NCBI GenBank assembly: GCA_035293765.1
Contig: DATGMF010000055.1
Coordinates: 62,001-126,000, forward strand
Origin: DASRHT01 sp035293765
Lineage (GTDB): Bacteria > Chloroflexota > Ktedonobacteria > Ktedonobacterales > Ktedonobacteraceae
Reading direction: 5' to 3'
DNA: 64,000 nucleotides
Below, one piece after another: positions 35,338 to 43,398 of this stretch; position 1 is the stretch's first letter, and the number at the start of each line of letters is the position of its first letter. A model generated the notes under the pieces. The model was given only the letters and a program-made list of their open reading frames with translations. It was not told the DNA's origin and did not search any database. A program made the position numbers and the translations under genes.

Positions 35338-36315
35338 ATGATTATCTCGGCCAGCTATAAAACCGATCTTCCCGCCTTCTATGGGGTGTGGTTTATCAAC
35401 CGCCTGCACGCAGGCTACTGCAAAATGGTCAATCCCTATGGGCGGCAGATCTATACCATCGATCTCTCGCCCGAACAGGTGGATGGCTTCGTCTTCTGGA
35501 CCAAGAACATTGGTCCGTTCCTCAAATACCTGCCAGAAGTGCAGCAGCGGGGCTATCCCTTCATCATCCAGCACTCCATTAACGCGTATCCCGTTGAACT
35601 GGAGAACCGGGTGATTCATTATCAGCATACAGTTGAGCATATGAAGCAAGTGGCGAACGAGTATGGCCCCGAACGGCTCATCTGGCGCTACGATCCCATT
35701 ATTTTCTCCTCGCTAACGCCCATTGACTGGCACCGACGCAATTTCGAGACTTTAGCGCAGGCGCTGCAAGGTACGACCGACGAGGTCATCATCTCTTTTG
35801 CTCAAGTTTATAAAAAGACTGCGCGCAATATGGATGCGGCTGCCCAAACGTCCGGTTTTAGCTGGGATGAGCATAAAGTGGAGCCGGAAACCTTTGTGGC
35901 GCAGGGTCGCGCGCTCGCCGCTGAACTGGCGCAGATGGCCGCCGCGTATGGCATGCGCATGAAGGTCTGCTCGCAAAAGCAATTTCTGATTGCGGGTGTG
36001 ATTGAGGAGGCGCGCTGCATCGACGCGGAACGTCTGGAACGCGTCGGGCGACGCGCGATCCCCGATAAAAAGAGACAGGTAGGCAGCCGCAAAGAGTGCG
36101 CCTGCTATGCCTCAAAAGACATCGGTGAGTATGATACCTGCCCGCATGGCTGCGTCTACTGTTACGCCGTGCAGCACCGTGACCTGGCGCTGAACCGCTA
36201 TAAAGCGCATGATCCGCAGGGCGAGTTCTTGTTTCCACCGAGTGGTTATACGACGGATGAAAAGCCCGAGATTGGCCCAAAACAACGGACGACACTGCCG
36301 CTGTTTCCCTCTTGA
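35338..36315 (+). CDS. DUF1848 family protein with C-terminal CxxxCxxC
   Basis: A 325-residue protein matching DUF1848 (start MIISASYKTDLPAFYGVWFI; FVFWTKNIGPFLKYL; RYDPIIF). The C-terminus has CACYASKDIGEYDTCPHGCV followed by YCYA, which contains a CxxxCxxC group like that of radical-SAM enzymes, though at the wrong end of the chain. Cluster binding is therefore likely, but the reaction is unknown. It is coupled to the HAD phosphatase gene upstream (9-base gap). Confidence 0.78.
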   Translation: MIISASYKTDLPAFYGVWFINRLHAGYCKMVNPYGRQIYTIDLSPEQVDGFVFWTKNIGPFLKYLPEVQQRGYPFIIQHSINAYPVELENRVIHYQHTVEHMKQVANEYGPERLIWRYDPIIFSSLTPIDWHRRNFETLAQALQGTTDEVIISFAQVYKKTARNMDAAAQTSGFSWDEHKVEPETFVAQGRALAAELAQMAAAYGMRMKVCSQKQFLIAGVIEEARCIDAERLERVGRRAIPDKKRQVGSRKECACYASKDIGEYDTCPHGCVYCYAVQHRDLALNRYKAHDPQGEFLFPPSGYTTDEKPEIGPKQRTTLPLFPS

Positions 36316-36391
36316 TTGGCTCGTGATGAAGCAGGCTCCTCATGCTAAAATTAGCGGTAACATCAGATGATATTTCAGAAGGGAAAGCTCT

Positions 36392-37180
36392 ATGGGATTA
36401 AGCATTATCCAGGTGGATGCATTTACGAACAGGCCATTCGCGGGCAACCCTGCCGCCGTGTGTATTTTGCGTGAGCCGCAAGACGAACATTGGATGCAGC
36501 GTGTTGCGCAAGAAATGAATCTCTCCGAGACGGCATTTCTCACGCGCCAGCCGGACGGCTTCAACCTGCGCTGGTTCACACCAGCCGTTGAAGTTGACCT
36601 CTGTGGTCACGCCACTCTTGCCAGCGCCCACGTCCTCTGGGAAACGGGCCATCTCCAGCCCAACGAACAGGCGCGCTTTCATACCCGTAGCGGGCTGCTC
36701 ACAGCCGAGCGGCTGGGCGATTGGATCGAAATGAACTTCCCGATCAAGATGGAGCAGGCCGCCACCGCACCTGCTGGCTTGCTGGAGTCGCTGGGCGTCT
36801 CAGCAAGCTATGTCGGAAAAAATGAGTTCGATTATCTGGTAGAGGTCGAATCGGAGACGATAGTGCGCAGTATTAGCCCCAACTTCTCATTGTTGGCGGA
36901 GGTGCAGGCGCGCGGCGTTATCGTCACCAGTCGCGCCGACACCGGAGGATACGATTTTGTCTCCCGTTTCTTCGCTCCCCAGGTGGGCGTTCCCGAGGAC
37001 CCGGTAACCGGCTCAGCGCACTGTTGCCTCGCCCCATACTGGAGTCGCAAGCTTGGCAGAGCCGAGCTATTCGGCTATCAAGCTTCCCCCAGAGGCGGCG
37101 TTGTGCGCACGCGTATGGACGGCGACCGTGTCTACCTGGGAGGCCAGGCCGTCACCGTGCTCCGAGGAGAACTGGTGTAG
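36392..37180 (+). CDS. PhzF-family isomerase/epimerase-like protein
   Basis: A 262-residue protein of the PhzF family, which has a diaminopimelate-epimerase-like double hot-dog-like fold. Visible are QVDAFTNRPFAGNPAAVCIL, the catalytic-Glu region MNLSETAFL, TPAVEVDLCGHATLASAHVL and the C-terminal EDPVTGSAHCCLAPYW. Most genomic PhzF proteins are not in phenazine clusters and have unknown substrates; none of the phz genes is near. AGAAGGGAAAG precedes the ATG. Confidence 0.87.
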   Translation: MGLSIIQVDAFTNRPFAGNPAAVCILREPQDEHWMQRVAQEMNLSETAFLTRQPDGFNLRWFTPAVEVDLCGHATLASAHVLWETGHLQPNEQARFHTRSGLLTAERLGDWIEMNFPIKMEQAATAPAGLLESLGVSASYVGKNEFDYLVEVESETIVRSISPNFSLLAEVQARGVIVTSRADTGGYDFVSRFFAPQVGVPEDPVTGSAHCCLAPYWSRKLGRAELFGYQASPRGGVVRTRMDGDRVYLGGQAVTVLRGELV

Positions 37181-37265
37181 GTTACGAGTAATTAGGGCGG
37201 TATGATTTTGTGCCCTGGAGACGCAAAATCATACCAGCCTGTCGAATAACGGGAGAAAAGGAAAT

Positions 37266-37802
37266 ATGTCAACAATCCGTTTTGAAACCAAACTGTTTAA
37301 CATCGGCTCGTGGACCATTCTCAGGCTGCCTGAGAGCGCGAGTGCTAAGCTGCCGTCACGAGGCCAGACAATGGTTGAGGGCACTCTCAATGGTTTTCAC
37401 TTTCAAACTCCGCTCGAACCGGATGGAAAGTTGAGCCATTGGTTCAGGGTTGACGAAGCTATGCGCGAAGCTGCCGGAGTAGACGAAGGGGACACTGTAA
37501 CGCTGGAGATTGAGCCGACGAAAGAATGGCTCGAACCCGATGTCCCTGCGGATTTGCAGAGCGCCCTCGCTGCCACCCCGGAGGCGTACAGCCTGTGGCA
37601 GCGTATTACGCCGATGGCGCGTTGGGAATGGGTTCGCTGGATACGCTCAACCGGTCAAGCGGAAACACGCAAGCGACGCATCGAGGTCGCGTGCTCCAAG
37701 CTCAAGGCCGGCGAGCGCAGGCCATGCTGCTGGAATCGCAACCTCTGTACCGAACCCTCTGTATCGCGCAATGGAGTACTGCTTGAGCCGGCGCAAACGT
37801 AG
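37266..37802 (+). CDS. DUF1905 / YdeI-like protein
   Basis: A 178-residue protein. Residues about 1-85 form a DUF1905 beta-barrel (FETKLFNIGSWTILRLPESA, then VDEAMREAAGVDEGDTVTL). Residues about 95-145 resemble the OmdA/YdeI helical tail (RWEWVRWIRSTGQAETRKRR followed by IEVACSKLKAGER). The function is unknown. The last 30 residues, after the YdeI motif, look like run-on. It lies just upstream of the tRNA-Leu promoter. AAAGGA precedes the ATG. Confidence 0.72.
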   Translation: MSTIRFETKLFNIGSWTILRLPESASAKLPSRGQTMVEGTLNGFHFQTPLEPDGKLSHWFRVDEAMREAAGVDEGDTVTLEIEPTKEWLEPDVPADLQSALAATPEAYSLWQRITPMARWEWVRWIRSTGQAETRKRRIEVACSKLKAGERRPCCWNRNLCTEPSVSRNGVLLEPAQT

Positions 37803-37830
37803 GAAAGTCGGGGAAAAGCCCCAAAAATGA

Positions 37831-37859
37831 TTGACGAAACCCCGTCCTCATGATACTAT
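37831..37859 (+). promoter_or_regulatory. promoter of tRNA-Leu
   Basis: TTGACG (37831-37836), a 17-bp spacer and TACTAT (37854-37859) end 13 bases before the mature tRNA. Confidence 0.6.
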
Positions 37860-37872
37860 CATCACGTACCTG

Positions 37873-37958
37873 GGGGCGATGGTGAAATGGTAGACACTGG
37901 GGACTTAAAATCCCCTGGCCGAGAGGCCGTGAGGGTTCGACTCCCTCTCGCCCCACCA
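37873..37958 (+). tRNA. tRNA-Leu (anticodon UAA), CCA encoded
   Basis: An 86-base class II tRNA. The acceptor stem GGGGCGA pairs with TCGCCCC. The anticodon stem GGGGA/TCCCC encloses loop CTTAAAA with anticodon TAA. The long variable arm is GGCC-GAGA-GGCC, the T arm is GAGGG-TTCGACT-CCCTC, and the discriminator A is followed by an encoded CCA. The 3' end is the left attachment site of the island at 37936-43418. Confidence 0.95.
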
Positions 37959-38000
37959 CTTCAGAAGCCACTTCACGGAACTAGCATTCGATATAATCAG

Positions 38001-39479
38001 TTAGGGTAGCTTATAGGCTCTTCCCCTCGTTTTGCCCACCCTTTTCAATGCACCCTGGTCTACTAGAGCTTCCAAGTCACGCAGAGCTGTATGTTCTGAA
38101 GCGCCGGTTAGTTCCTGATACTTTCGGTTAACTATAGAACCATACTCTTGAACATAGCGCATTGCTATCATCATTCTACGTTCCTGATTTAAAAGACCTT
38201 CGGTTCTCTTTGCTGCATTGATTGCTTGTTGTTCCTCTTGAGAGAAAAACAGACTGCGCTGCTCAAGTACATTTGATGCGGGAGTAGGAGCTTTACGAAA
38301 TGAGACAACGAACTCATTCATTTCTCGGAATTGAGGAGCAGGGAGACCCATCTGTTTCATTTCATACAGCATTAATTTGATACCACTTCCTATACGTTCT
38401 ATATAGCCAGGGACATCTCTTAGTAAATTTGCAATTATAGAGTTGCGCAGCTTCGACATTACCTCACCACGGGCCATTTGCTCAACAGTAATGCCTGGCA
38501 GCAATAAGCCTGGACTATGCACTTCGATACGGTCTTTATAATAAAACACTCGAATACTCTCACCATCTCGGCTATAATCACGATGAACAACAGCGTTTAC
38601 CACAGCTTCACGTAGTGCCTCAATCGGATATGCCGGTTGATCAATACGCTTCCATCCCTCAATTGTTGCTCCAACGGGAATATGCTTATTGAGAAACGCT
38701 TCTGTCTCATCTATCAGTTCTTGTATTGTTCCTGTAATAATCTTGCGGTCAATGTATCCCCCTACACCTAATTCATCACGATAGAGAATACATACGATTT
38801 CACTTTGTGGAATGTGTTGCTGAGGCTCATAGCCAAAAAATAGTATGCCTGCATTTGTGGGCCGTATCTCGCCGTCATTTGTTACTCTTGCACAATCCAT
38901 TCCGAGAAGCACGCTCTCTATATCATCAAATCTACCTTTATGGCGACTTCTATGAGGGCGCAAACTCAAAAAAGCGTTGACCTTGTCCAGGTCCATATCT
39001 GCCATCGTAGCTTTACGCGCAAGTTGCAATTCCCAACGAATAAGACCACGATCATTCGCTATCTCAACCATCTCGGAGACACTGAGAGGCACGGTATGAG
39101 TGCTACGACGCACCCAACACACACCACTTGATTGATATATGGGTCCCCGGCTTGCAGGAACCCCAATCACCACTACTTGCTGCCCATCCAGGTTATAAAT
39201 TTCGGGTTCAGAGGGTTCCAATAACAAAACGGGCTGAATTTGTCGGGTAGCACGTAATACCACATCTACCGCCATACGAGCATCTTGTACGCCTACAATA
39301 TTGAGAGATGCATCCTCAACTCCTATAATGACCAGACCTCCCAGGCTATTTGCCATCCCGCATAATCGTTCTGCCAGTTCAGCAGGTCTAGGAGGAGCAA
39401 CCTTCAGTTCAATCGTTGTTGTTTCGCCACTCATAATAATATTTCGCAGCTCTGTTTCACTTAAATTCATTCTTGACAT
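38001..39479 (-). CDS. AlbA_2 (Schlafen-like) / GHKL ATP-binding / winged-HTH protein
   Basis: A 492-residue protein. Residues about 5-125 form an AlbA_2/Schlafen-type domain (TTIELKVAPPRPAELAERLC, then MANSLGGLVIIGVED). Residues about 285-390 form a HATPase_c_4-like GHKL domain (LREAVVNAVVHRDYSRDG, IEVHSPG and an RIGSGI loop). Residues about 425-492 are a winged helix (NRKYQELTGASEHTALRDL). Such proteins are annotated as ATP-dependent regulators or, loosely, RecG-like; several occur in defence islands. GAGG precedes the ATG by 6 bases. It is divergent from a short frame across three TGGCGAGA repeats, which its winged helix might bind. It lies 43 bases from the tRNA. Confidence 0.82.
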   Translation of the reverse strand: MSRMNLSETELRNIIMSGETTTIELKVAPPRPAELAERLCGMANSLGGLVIIGVEDASLNIVGVQDARMAVDVVLRATRQIQPVLLLEPSEPEIYNLDGQQVVVIGVPASRGPIYQSSGVCWVRRSTHTVPLSVSEMVEIANDRGLIRWELQLARKATMADMDLDKVNAFLSLRPHRSRHKGRFDDIESVLLGMDCARVTNDGEIRPTNAGILFFGYEPQQHIPQSEIVCILYRDELGVGGYIDRKIITGTIQELIDETEAFLNKHIPVGATIEGWKRIDQPAYPIEALREAVVNAVVHRDYSRDGESIRVFYYKDRIEVHSPGLLLPGITVEQMARGEVMSKLRNSIIANLLRDVPGYIERIGSGIKLMLYEMKQMGLPAPQFREMNEFVVSFRKAPTPASNVLEQRSLFFSQEEQQAINAAKRTEGLLNQERRMMIAMRYVQEYGSIVNRKYQELTGASEHTALRDLEALVDQGALKRVGKTRGRAYKLP

Positions 39480-39532
39480 ATCAACCTCTTCACAAGCCTA
39501 TTCTTCCCTAAACAGCGCAATTGTAACATGTG

Positions 39533-39561
39533 TGGCGAGATTTGGCGAGACTATGGCGAGA
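39533..39561. promoter_or_regulatory. three phased TGGCGAGA direct repeats (iteron/operator array)
   Basis: TGGCGAGA occurs at 39533, 39543 and 39554, periods of 10 and 11 bases, that is one helical turn, so all copies face the same side of DNA. It lies between the divergent AlbA_2 gene and a small frame. It could be an operator or a replication iteron set. Confidence 0.6.
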
Positions 39562-39577
39562 TTGTGAGGAAATAAAT

Positions 39578-39727
39578 ATGGAAAAACGTAGAGCACTGCG
39601 ACAAGCTGCGCTGCGAATAGCCCATTTGAAAAAGACAGATCAGAAGACCTTTTTGTCGTTTTTCGTAAAGTCTTCTGACCCGCGAAAACAGTTCCAGGTC
39701 AGGAGACTCATAAATCCCCTGACCTGA
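39578..39727 (+). CDS. possible 49-residue basic peptide
   Basis: An ATG with GAGG 9 bases upstream opens a frame starting MEKRRALRQAALRIAHLKKT and containing KTFLSFFVKSS; the product is basic and amphipathic. Its 3' half and its TGA stop lie inside two strong stem-loops, which would be odd for a plain coding gene. It may be a regulatory leader or a toxin-like peptide, or not translated. Confidence 0.35.
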   Translation: MEKRRALRQAALRIAHLKKTDQKTFLSFFVKSSDPRKQFQVRRLINPLT

Positions 39728-39740
39728 AAGGGAACTGTTT
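39640..39740 (+). other. two tandem stem-loops, possible structured RNA or terminator
   Basis: Stem-loop 1: TCAGAAGAC (39640-39648) with GTCTTCTGA (39670-39678). Stem-loop 2: AAACAGTTCC + AGGTCAGG (39686-39703) with CCTGACCT + GGAACTGTTT (39718-39740), 18 bp interrupted by a GAAAG bulge. They fill the 507-base region between the AlbA_2 gene and the nuclease-like gene together with the iterons and the promoter at 39908. Confidence 0.5.
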
Positions 39741-39907
39741 AACGCTAATGGTTAGTCATATCATTAGCCTACATACAACCATCCTCTATAACCCAAACCC
39801 GAGGTACCTTGCTCGAACCGTCCACGAACAATGACAAACTCGCCTGTAAAGCGGAGTCACTTCTTTTAACTTCCCACTAACACTTTAAAAAGAAGCAAAA
39901 GTTTTTA

Positions 39908-39936
39908 TTGACAAAAGGCGCACTTTAGACTAAAAT
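39908..39936 (+). promoter_or_regulatory. near-consensus promoter of the nuclease-like gene
   Basis: TTGACA (39908-39913), a 17-bp spacer and TAAAAT (39931-39936) lie 51 bases before the ATG at 39987. This is one of the best sigma-70-type promoters in the window. Confidence 0.7.
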
Positions 39937-39986
39937 GAATCCAATTTCTCAACTTTAGTGAACTGTGGATCAGGGTAAGGTAGGAT

Positions 39987-40727
39987 ATGGAGCAAAACCA
40001 AATATCTTTCGACGAACATATGCACGCAAGTGCTGTCAATTTCCTAATAAGCGAAAAAGAGAATGAGGCTGCACTTGCACTACTCTCCTGCACTGCAGAA
40101 CTTTCATTACAACACCAAAATTGGAACGGCGACGCTTATATCCTTTACCTCAGGGGTCCTAGATATGTCCATCAGATTATTGAGGAAAAAGAACATCAAA
40201 TAACAAAACAGATCATTAACGCCTTTGATGCTGTACTACCAGCTAAAGATTATGTGAATGAAATTGTTCCTCTAGCAAATCTCGTCGATATTGAGCCTAA
40301 CTGGAAAGAACAGATGCTTGAAATTATCCAGGGGAAAGAAGCGCATAACCAATGTGTAGAAATCAAGAATAGAACAACCATAATATGGAGAAACTTACGA
40401 TTTCGCTCAGAGACCGAGAAAAGGGTTGCTGAAGCTTTGGAAAGGGCAAAGGTCATGTTTCTGCCAAATTGTTTAGCACGACTCAATACGGAAGACGGAA
40501 GAGGAACCAGAGAGGCTGACTTCATAATTTGTGATAATGGTAAGTGGGGTATTCTTGAAGTCGATGGCGAACCTTTCCATCCCCCTTCACGCACTACTGA
40601 AGACCATAAAAGAGACAGAGATTTCCTTGCTCATGGCATCCAAACTGTACAACATTATGATGCCCATGAGTGTTATCAACAACCTGATAAGGTCGTAGCA
40701 AACTTCCTACGTCTGCTAAGAAAATAA
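39987..40727 (+). CDS. PD-(D/E)XK (DUF559/Vsr-like) nuclease domain protein
   Basis: A 246-residue protein. Residues about 1-135 are an unrecognised, mostly helical N-terminal domain. Residues about 140-246 resemble DUF559/Vsr-like endonucleases: E142/E144 (RSETEKRVAEAL), D178 (READFIICDN) and E191-x-D193 (WGILEVDGEPFH), then a HDxxRD-type helix and a terminal FLRLLRK. The order E...D...ExD suits a PD-(D/E)XK active site. Expressed from a near-consensus promoter with AAGGTAGGA before the ATG. The N-terminal half may be the sensing part. Nuclease activity is an inference. Confidence 0.62.
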   Translation: MEQNQISFDEHMHASAVNFLISEKENEAALALLSCTAELSLQHQNWNGDAYILYLRGPRYVHQIIEEKEHQITKQIINAFDAVLPAKDYVNEIVPLANLVDIEPNWKEQMLEIIQGKEAHNQCVEIKNRTTIIWRNLRFRSETEKRVAEALERAKVMFLPNCLARLNTEDGRGTREADFIICDNGKWGILEVDGEPFHPPSRTTEDHKRDRDFLAHGIQTVQHYDAHECYQQPDKVVANFLRLLRK

Positions 40728-40914
40728 GTATACAATCGCAAGCTACCTCTAATCCAATCATATACACACTTTCCACCCCACCATACTACAGAAGATACGT
40801 TATGCTAAATGGCAAGCCAAGCCATGTAAAAATAAGCCCTTGTAAATTTCAATGGCAAATATTATAATACCCCGAATTAAGCTGGAATTAAACGCCAGAA
40901 ACATAGGGGAATGT

Positions 40915-41490
40915 ATGCCAGAAACAAAACGAGCACAAATTATTTTTTACTACGATAGCTGCGAACAATTTGGAAACCAATTGGGGAACGACCTGGAGCA
41001 GGCTCTTTCTCCACTAATCCAAGTTCAGTCCAAACGCATATTAGGAGGCGCTTCTCCACTTCTTCCTACACTAGAGATAGTCATGGTCTTCACCGGCACC
41101 ACTGTCGTAACGAGCATATTGAGTAAAATCGGAGAGGATATATATAATCATATAAAAAACAAGATAAGCAAAAAGCGTACCCCAGAAGAAAAACCGCTTC
41201 GGCTTATAATAACCACCTTCACTGATCAAATAGTCATAAGAGAGTATTCTACTGTTGAAGACTATAGATCAGCTTCTGAAGTAATAAACGCAAACTCACA
41301 AATAGTCGCGGACGCATACGAAAAACAAAGAACTGAAACTGATCAGATGAAACAAGCTAAACTTACCTATATTAAAAATGGAAATGAGTTTACCTCGGTA
41401 GTTAGTTCTGGGTTTTTGTTCGAGTATGAATATGATATAAAAGAGGCTAAATGGAGGCTTATAGGCATATTCAAAACGAAAAGTAAATAA
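40915..41490 (+). CDS. one-TM protein of unknown function, EACC1-like
   Basis: A 191-residue protein. The N-terminal 45 residues are short and polar (IIFYYDSCEQFGNQLGNDLE), a hydrophobic helix spans about 51-72 (LPTLEIVMVFTGTTVVTSIL), and a KNKISKKR basic stretch and a beta-rich C-terminus follow (LRLIITTFTDQIVIREYS). The layout of short head, Gly-containing loop, one helix and small strand domain recalls effector-associated constant component proteins of bacterial conflict systems, but this is a weak resemblance. The ATG at 40915 has GGGGAA close upstream; the frame is also open from 40852. The AT-rich composition fits the island. Confidence 0.5.
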   Translation: MPETKRAQIIFYYDSCEQFGNQLGNDLEQALSPLIQVQSKRILGGASPLLPTLEIVMVFTGTTVVTSILSKIGEDIYNHIKNKISKKRTPEEKPLRLIITTFTDQIVIREYSTVEDYRSASEVINANSQIVADAYEKQRTETDQMKQAKLTYIKNGNEFTSVVSSGFLFEYEYDIKEAKWRLIGIFKTKSK

Positions 41491-41788
41491 TGCTCTCAGC
41501 TAGCTATGAGTGACAAACAAAAGAGCCGATCCGCTCGGGCTTGAAATGTAGTCGTCCAGCAATACACACCTACAGGGTCCGAGGACAGAAATATCAATCA
41601 GTACAACAACACCGGCAAACTTTAGAGGATTTTAACCGGCACACAAGGTAGGCAAATCGGCTTGTGAAGGGCAATGAGGGACATCAGAGAACCACCAAAA
41701 ACAAAATGTTTCTAATCCCGTATTTGAAATCCAGGACTACCCTTCGAACATATCCTAAGTTTTTGACGGATTTACCCATGAAAGTGAT

Positions 41789-42085
41789 TTATACCAACTC
41801 TAAATATAATTGCAGCTTATTAAAATTTTCTAGTATTGGTCCCGATAAACTCTCCTGGTTTTCCTGAAACCATATAAGCTCGTCAACAAGAGAATATAGA
41901 TAATTACGCACAGCTAACCCCTTCGTCTCCCGTATTTCATAAGTGTCCGATATATCGCTGGTAGCCACAAACTCTTCATGATCTAACTGAACTTTTACAT
42001 GGAAAGGTCGTAAAACTCTGGCTTTCCTCGTCAGATGAGGATTATCTATTAAAAAGTCCTTCTTTATAAGAAACCCTGGCAACAA
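41789..42085 (-). CDS. small hypothetical protein without an ATG, perhaps 5'-truncated
   Basis: Up to 98 codons, starting from TTG directly after an in-frame stop. The sequence looks protein-like (FHVKVQLDHEEFVATSDISD, then LYSLVDELIWFQENQESLSG), of the kind seen in small antitoxin-like or DUF proteins with a beta-beta-alpha layout. No ATG or GTG with a ribosome site is present near the expected N-terminus. It may be a decayed antitoxin gene. The stretch 41491-41788 upstream on the plus strand shows nothing. Confidence 0.4.
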   Translation of the reverse strand: MLPGFLIKKDFLIDNPHLTRKARVLRPFHVKVQLDHEEFVATSDISDTYEIRETKGLAVRNYLYSLVDELIWFQENQESLSGPILENFNKLQLYLELV

Positions 42086-42133
42086 CTATATGCCGCATAT
42101 ATCATCAACCTTTACTTACTATTGGGCAGCTAA

Positions 42134-42577
42134 TCATAAAGAGGCGTGCTGACGATATTGCCGATACTGTTCAGCCCATTCCCATTTATTGGCGAAACAA
42201 TCGTCCCCACAAAAAATGTTGCGGCGTTGAAACTCTTGGGGTGTTGTTTGGAGAAGCCAGGACTTTGCGGGTTCATGTAGATCAAAAAACCAGGGATCGG
42301 ATAACATATATCTCGGCTCGTACACCCATTCTGGACATGGTATGTGATAGGTCTTACAAAACCACTCGACTGCCGCAGCACAAAATACTGCCCAGCGATG
42401 CTGATAAAGAGAGTGCTCATCATAAGGTAAAAGAGGCTCAGCTACCAGTTCTTCTCGGCGATCTTTGGCGTAGGAATACCAGTAGTTCATAAAGTTTCCC
42501 AATGCCGTCCATTCTCGCTCGCCTGCGCAAATTTGCTGGAATGTGGTACGCATCGTTTGTAGCTGGTCCTTTTTCAC
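42134..42577 (-). CDS. hypothetical protein rich in aromatic residues
   Basis: A 147-residue protein with many Trp and Tyr (MNYWYSYAKDRREELVAEPL; HRWAVFCAAAVEWFCKTYHI; FCGDDCFANKWEWAEQYRQY) and six Cys. It has no TM segment and no family I recognise. The start is GTG with AGGGAAGG upstream. It is 98 bases downstream of, and on the same strand as, the nucleotidyltransferase-like gene, so it could be its partner in a two-gene module. Confidence 0.6.
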   Translation of the reverse strand: MKKDQLQTMRTTFQQICAGEREWTALGNFMNYWYSYAKDRREELVAEPLLPYDEHSLYQHRWAVFCAAAVEWFCKTYHIPCPEWVYEPRYMLSDPWFFDLHEPAKSWLLQTTPQEFQRRNIFCGDDCFANKWEWAEQYRQYRQHASL

Positions 42578-42675
42578 AGAGCACCTTCCCTTTATCTAGC
42601 TCGTCTCAACCCCTATTATACCAAAAGCGCCGGGCAGACGATAGGAAATGAAGTTGTCAAATTCACCTTCTCTGA

Positions 42676-43221
42676 TTACTCTCCAAAATAGCGATCTAAT
42701 TTTTCAGCAAGACGACTAATTTGCTGAATCTCCCGATTAATATACTTATCAACAACTCTTTGGGCTTTTGCACGACTATTAATGCCAAGCTGCATGCAGA
42801 GTGCTTCAATGTCATCCATATCTTTCCTGCGACTTGCTGCAAACTTATGAGCCAGAATGAAGTCCTTTGGAGGAAGATAGACGTGTACCAACCCAAATTT
42901 TTTCCAAAGCTTCATCTTTGGTTGTGGTCCAGCTTCACGCACAAAATCGCTCCCTGTCACATTCAACCAATCCGTCCCTAACCTCTCACGGTCTCCTACA
43001 GCCTGAACAGCCGCTTCAAAAAGCCAGTAGGTTTCTGATGCCGCATGGAACTCTGGATACACCCATACTGTATCAATATCTCCAGTCGCGGTCCTATTCT
43101 TTATTTGCGTAAGCATATAACTACCTCCTATCATCAATAAGTGAATAGGCTCTCGTCCACCTACGTCCTCTAGCTCCCTACCAATCAGCGTAAGATACCG
43201 TTCAACATCTTTCGCATTCAC
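42676..43221 (-). CDS. DUF6036-type (AbiEii/MenA-like) nucleotidyltransferase
   Basis: A 181-residue protein with the polymerase-beta-like signature G32-G33-S34...D48-I-D50 (IGGSYMLTQIKNRTATGDID), followed by KDFILAHKFAASRRKDMDDI, as in DUF6036 and AbiEii-like toxins. Known relatives add nucleotides to tRNA or other targets in toxin-antitoxin or phage-abortive modules. Two or three GTG codons could start it; 43221 has GAGG 7 bases ahead. The adjacent 147-residue gene would be the candidate antitoxin or partner. It is the last gene before the right island boundary. Confidence 0.68.
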   Translation of the reverse strand: MNAKDVERYLTLIGRELEDVGGREPIHLLMIGGSYMLTQIKNRTATGDIDTVWVYPEFHAASETYWLFEAAVQAVGDRERLGTDWLNVTGSDFVREAGPQPKMKLWKKFGLVHVYLPPKDFILAHKFAASRRKDMDDIEALCMQLGINSRAKAQRVVDKYINREIQQISRLAEKLDRYFGE

Positions 43222-43398
43222 TACCACACCTCTTAACTTATTTATTTCAAATTATCCCAACTAGAGCGTCTTTATCCCACCCCCCGCCAACCACCGAAAT
43301 AGACAAATTATAATAACGCATTATACTGCTATGCAGGTAATTTCGCCATCCCATGATGAGGTTCTAGCATCTTTGAGGGGATTCTTAAATCATGACGA

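Noticed and set aside
41664..41867. 67-codon plus-strand frame in the island
   Set aside because: It overlaps the better minus-strand frame and its composition is not protein-like.
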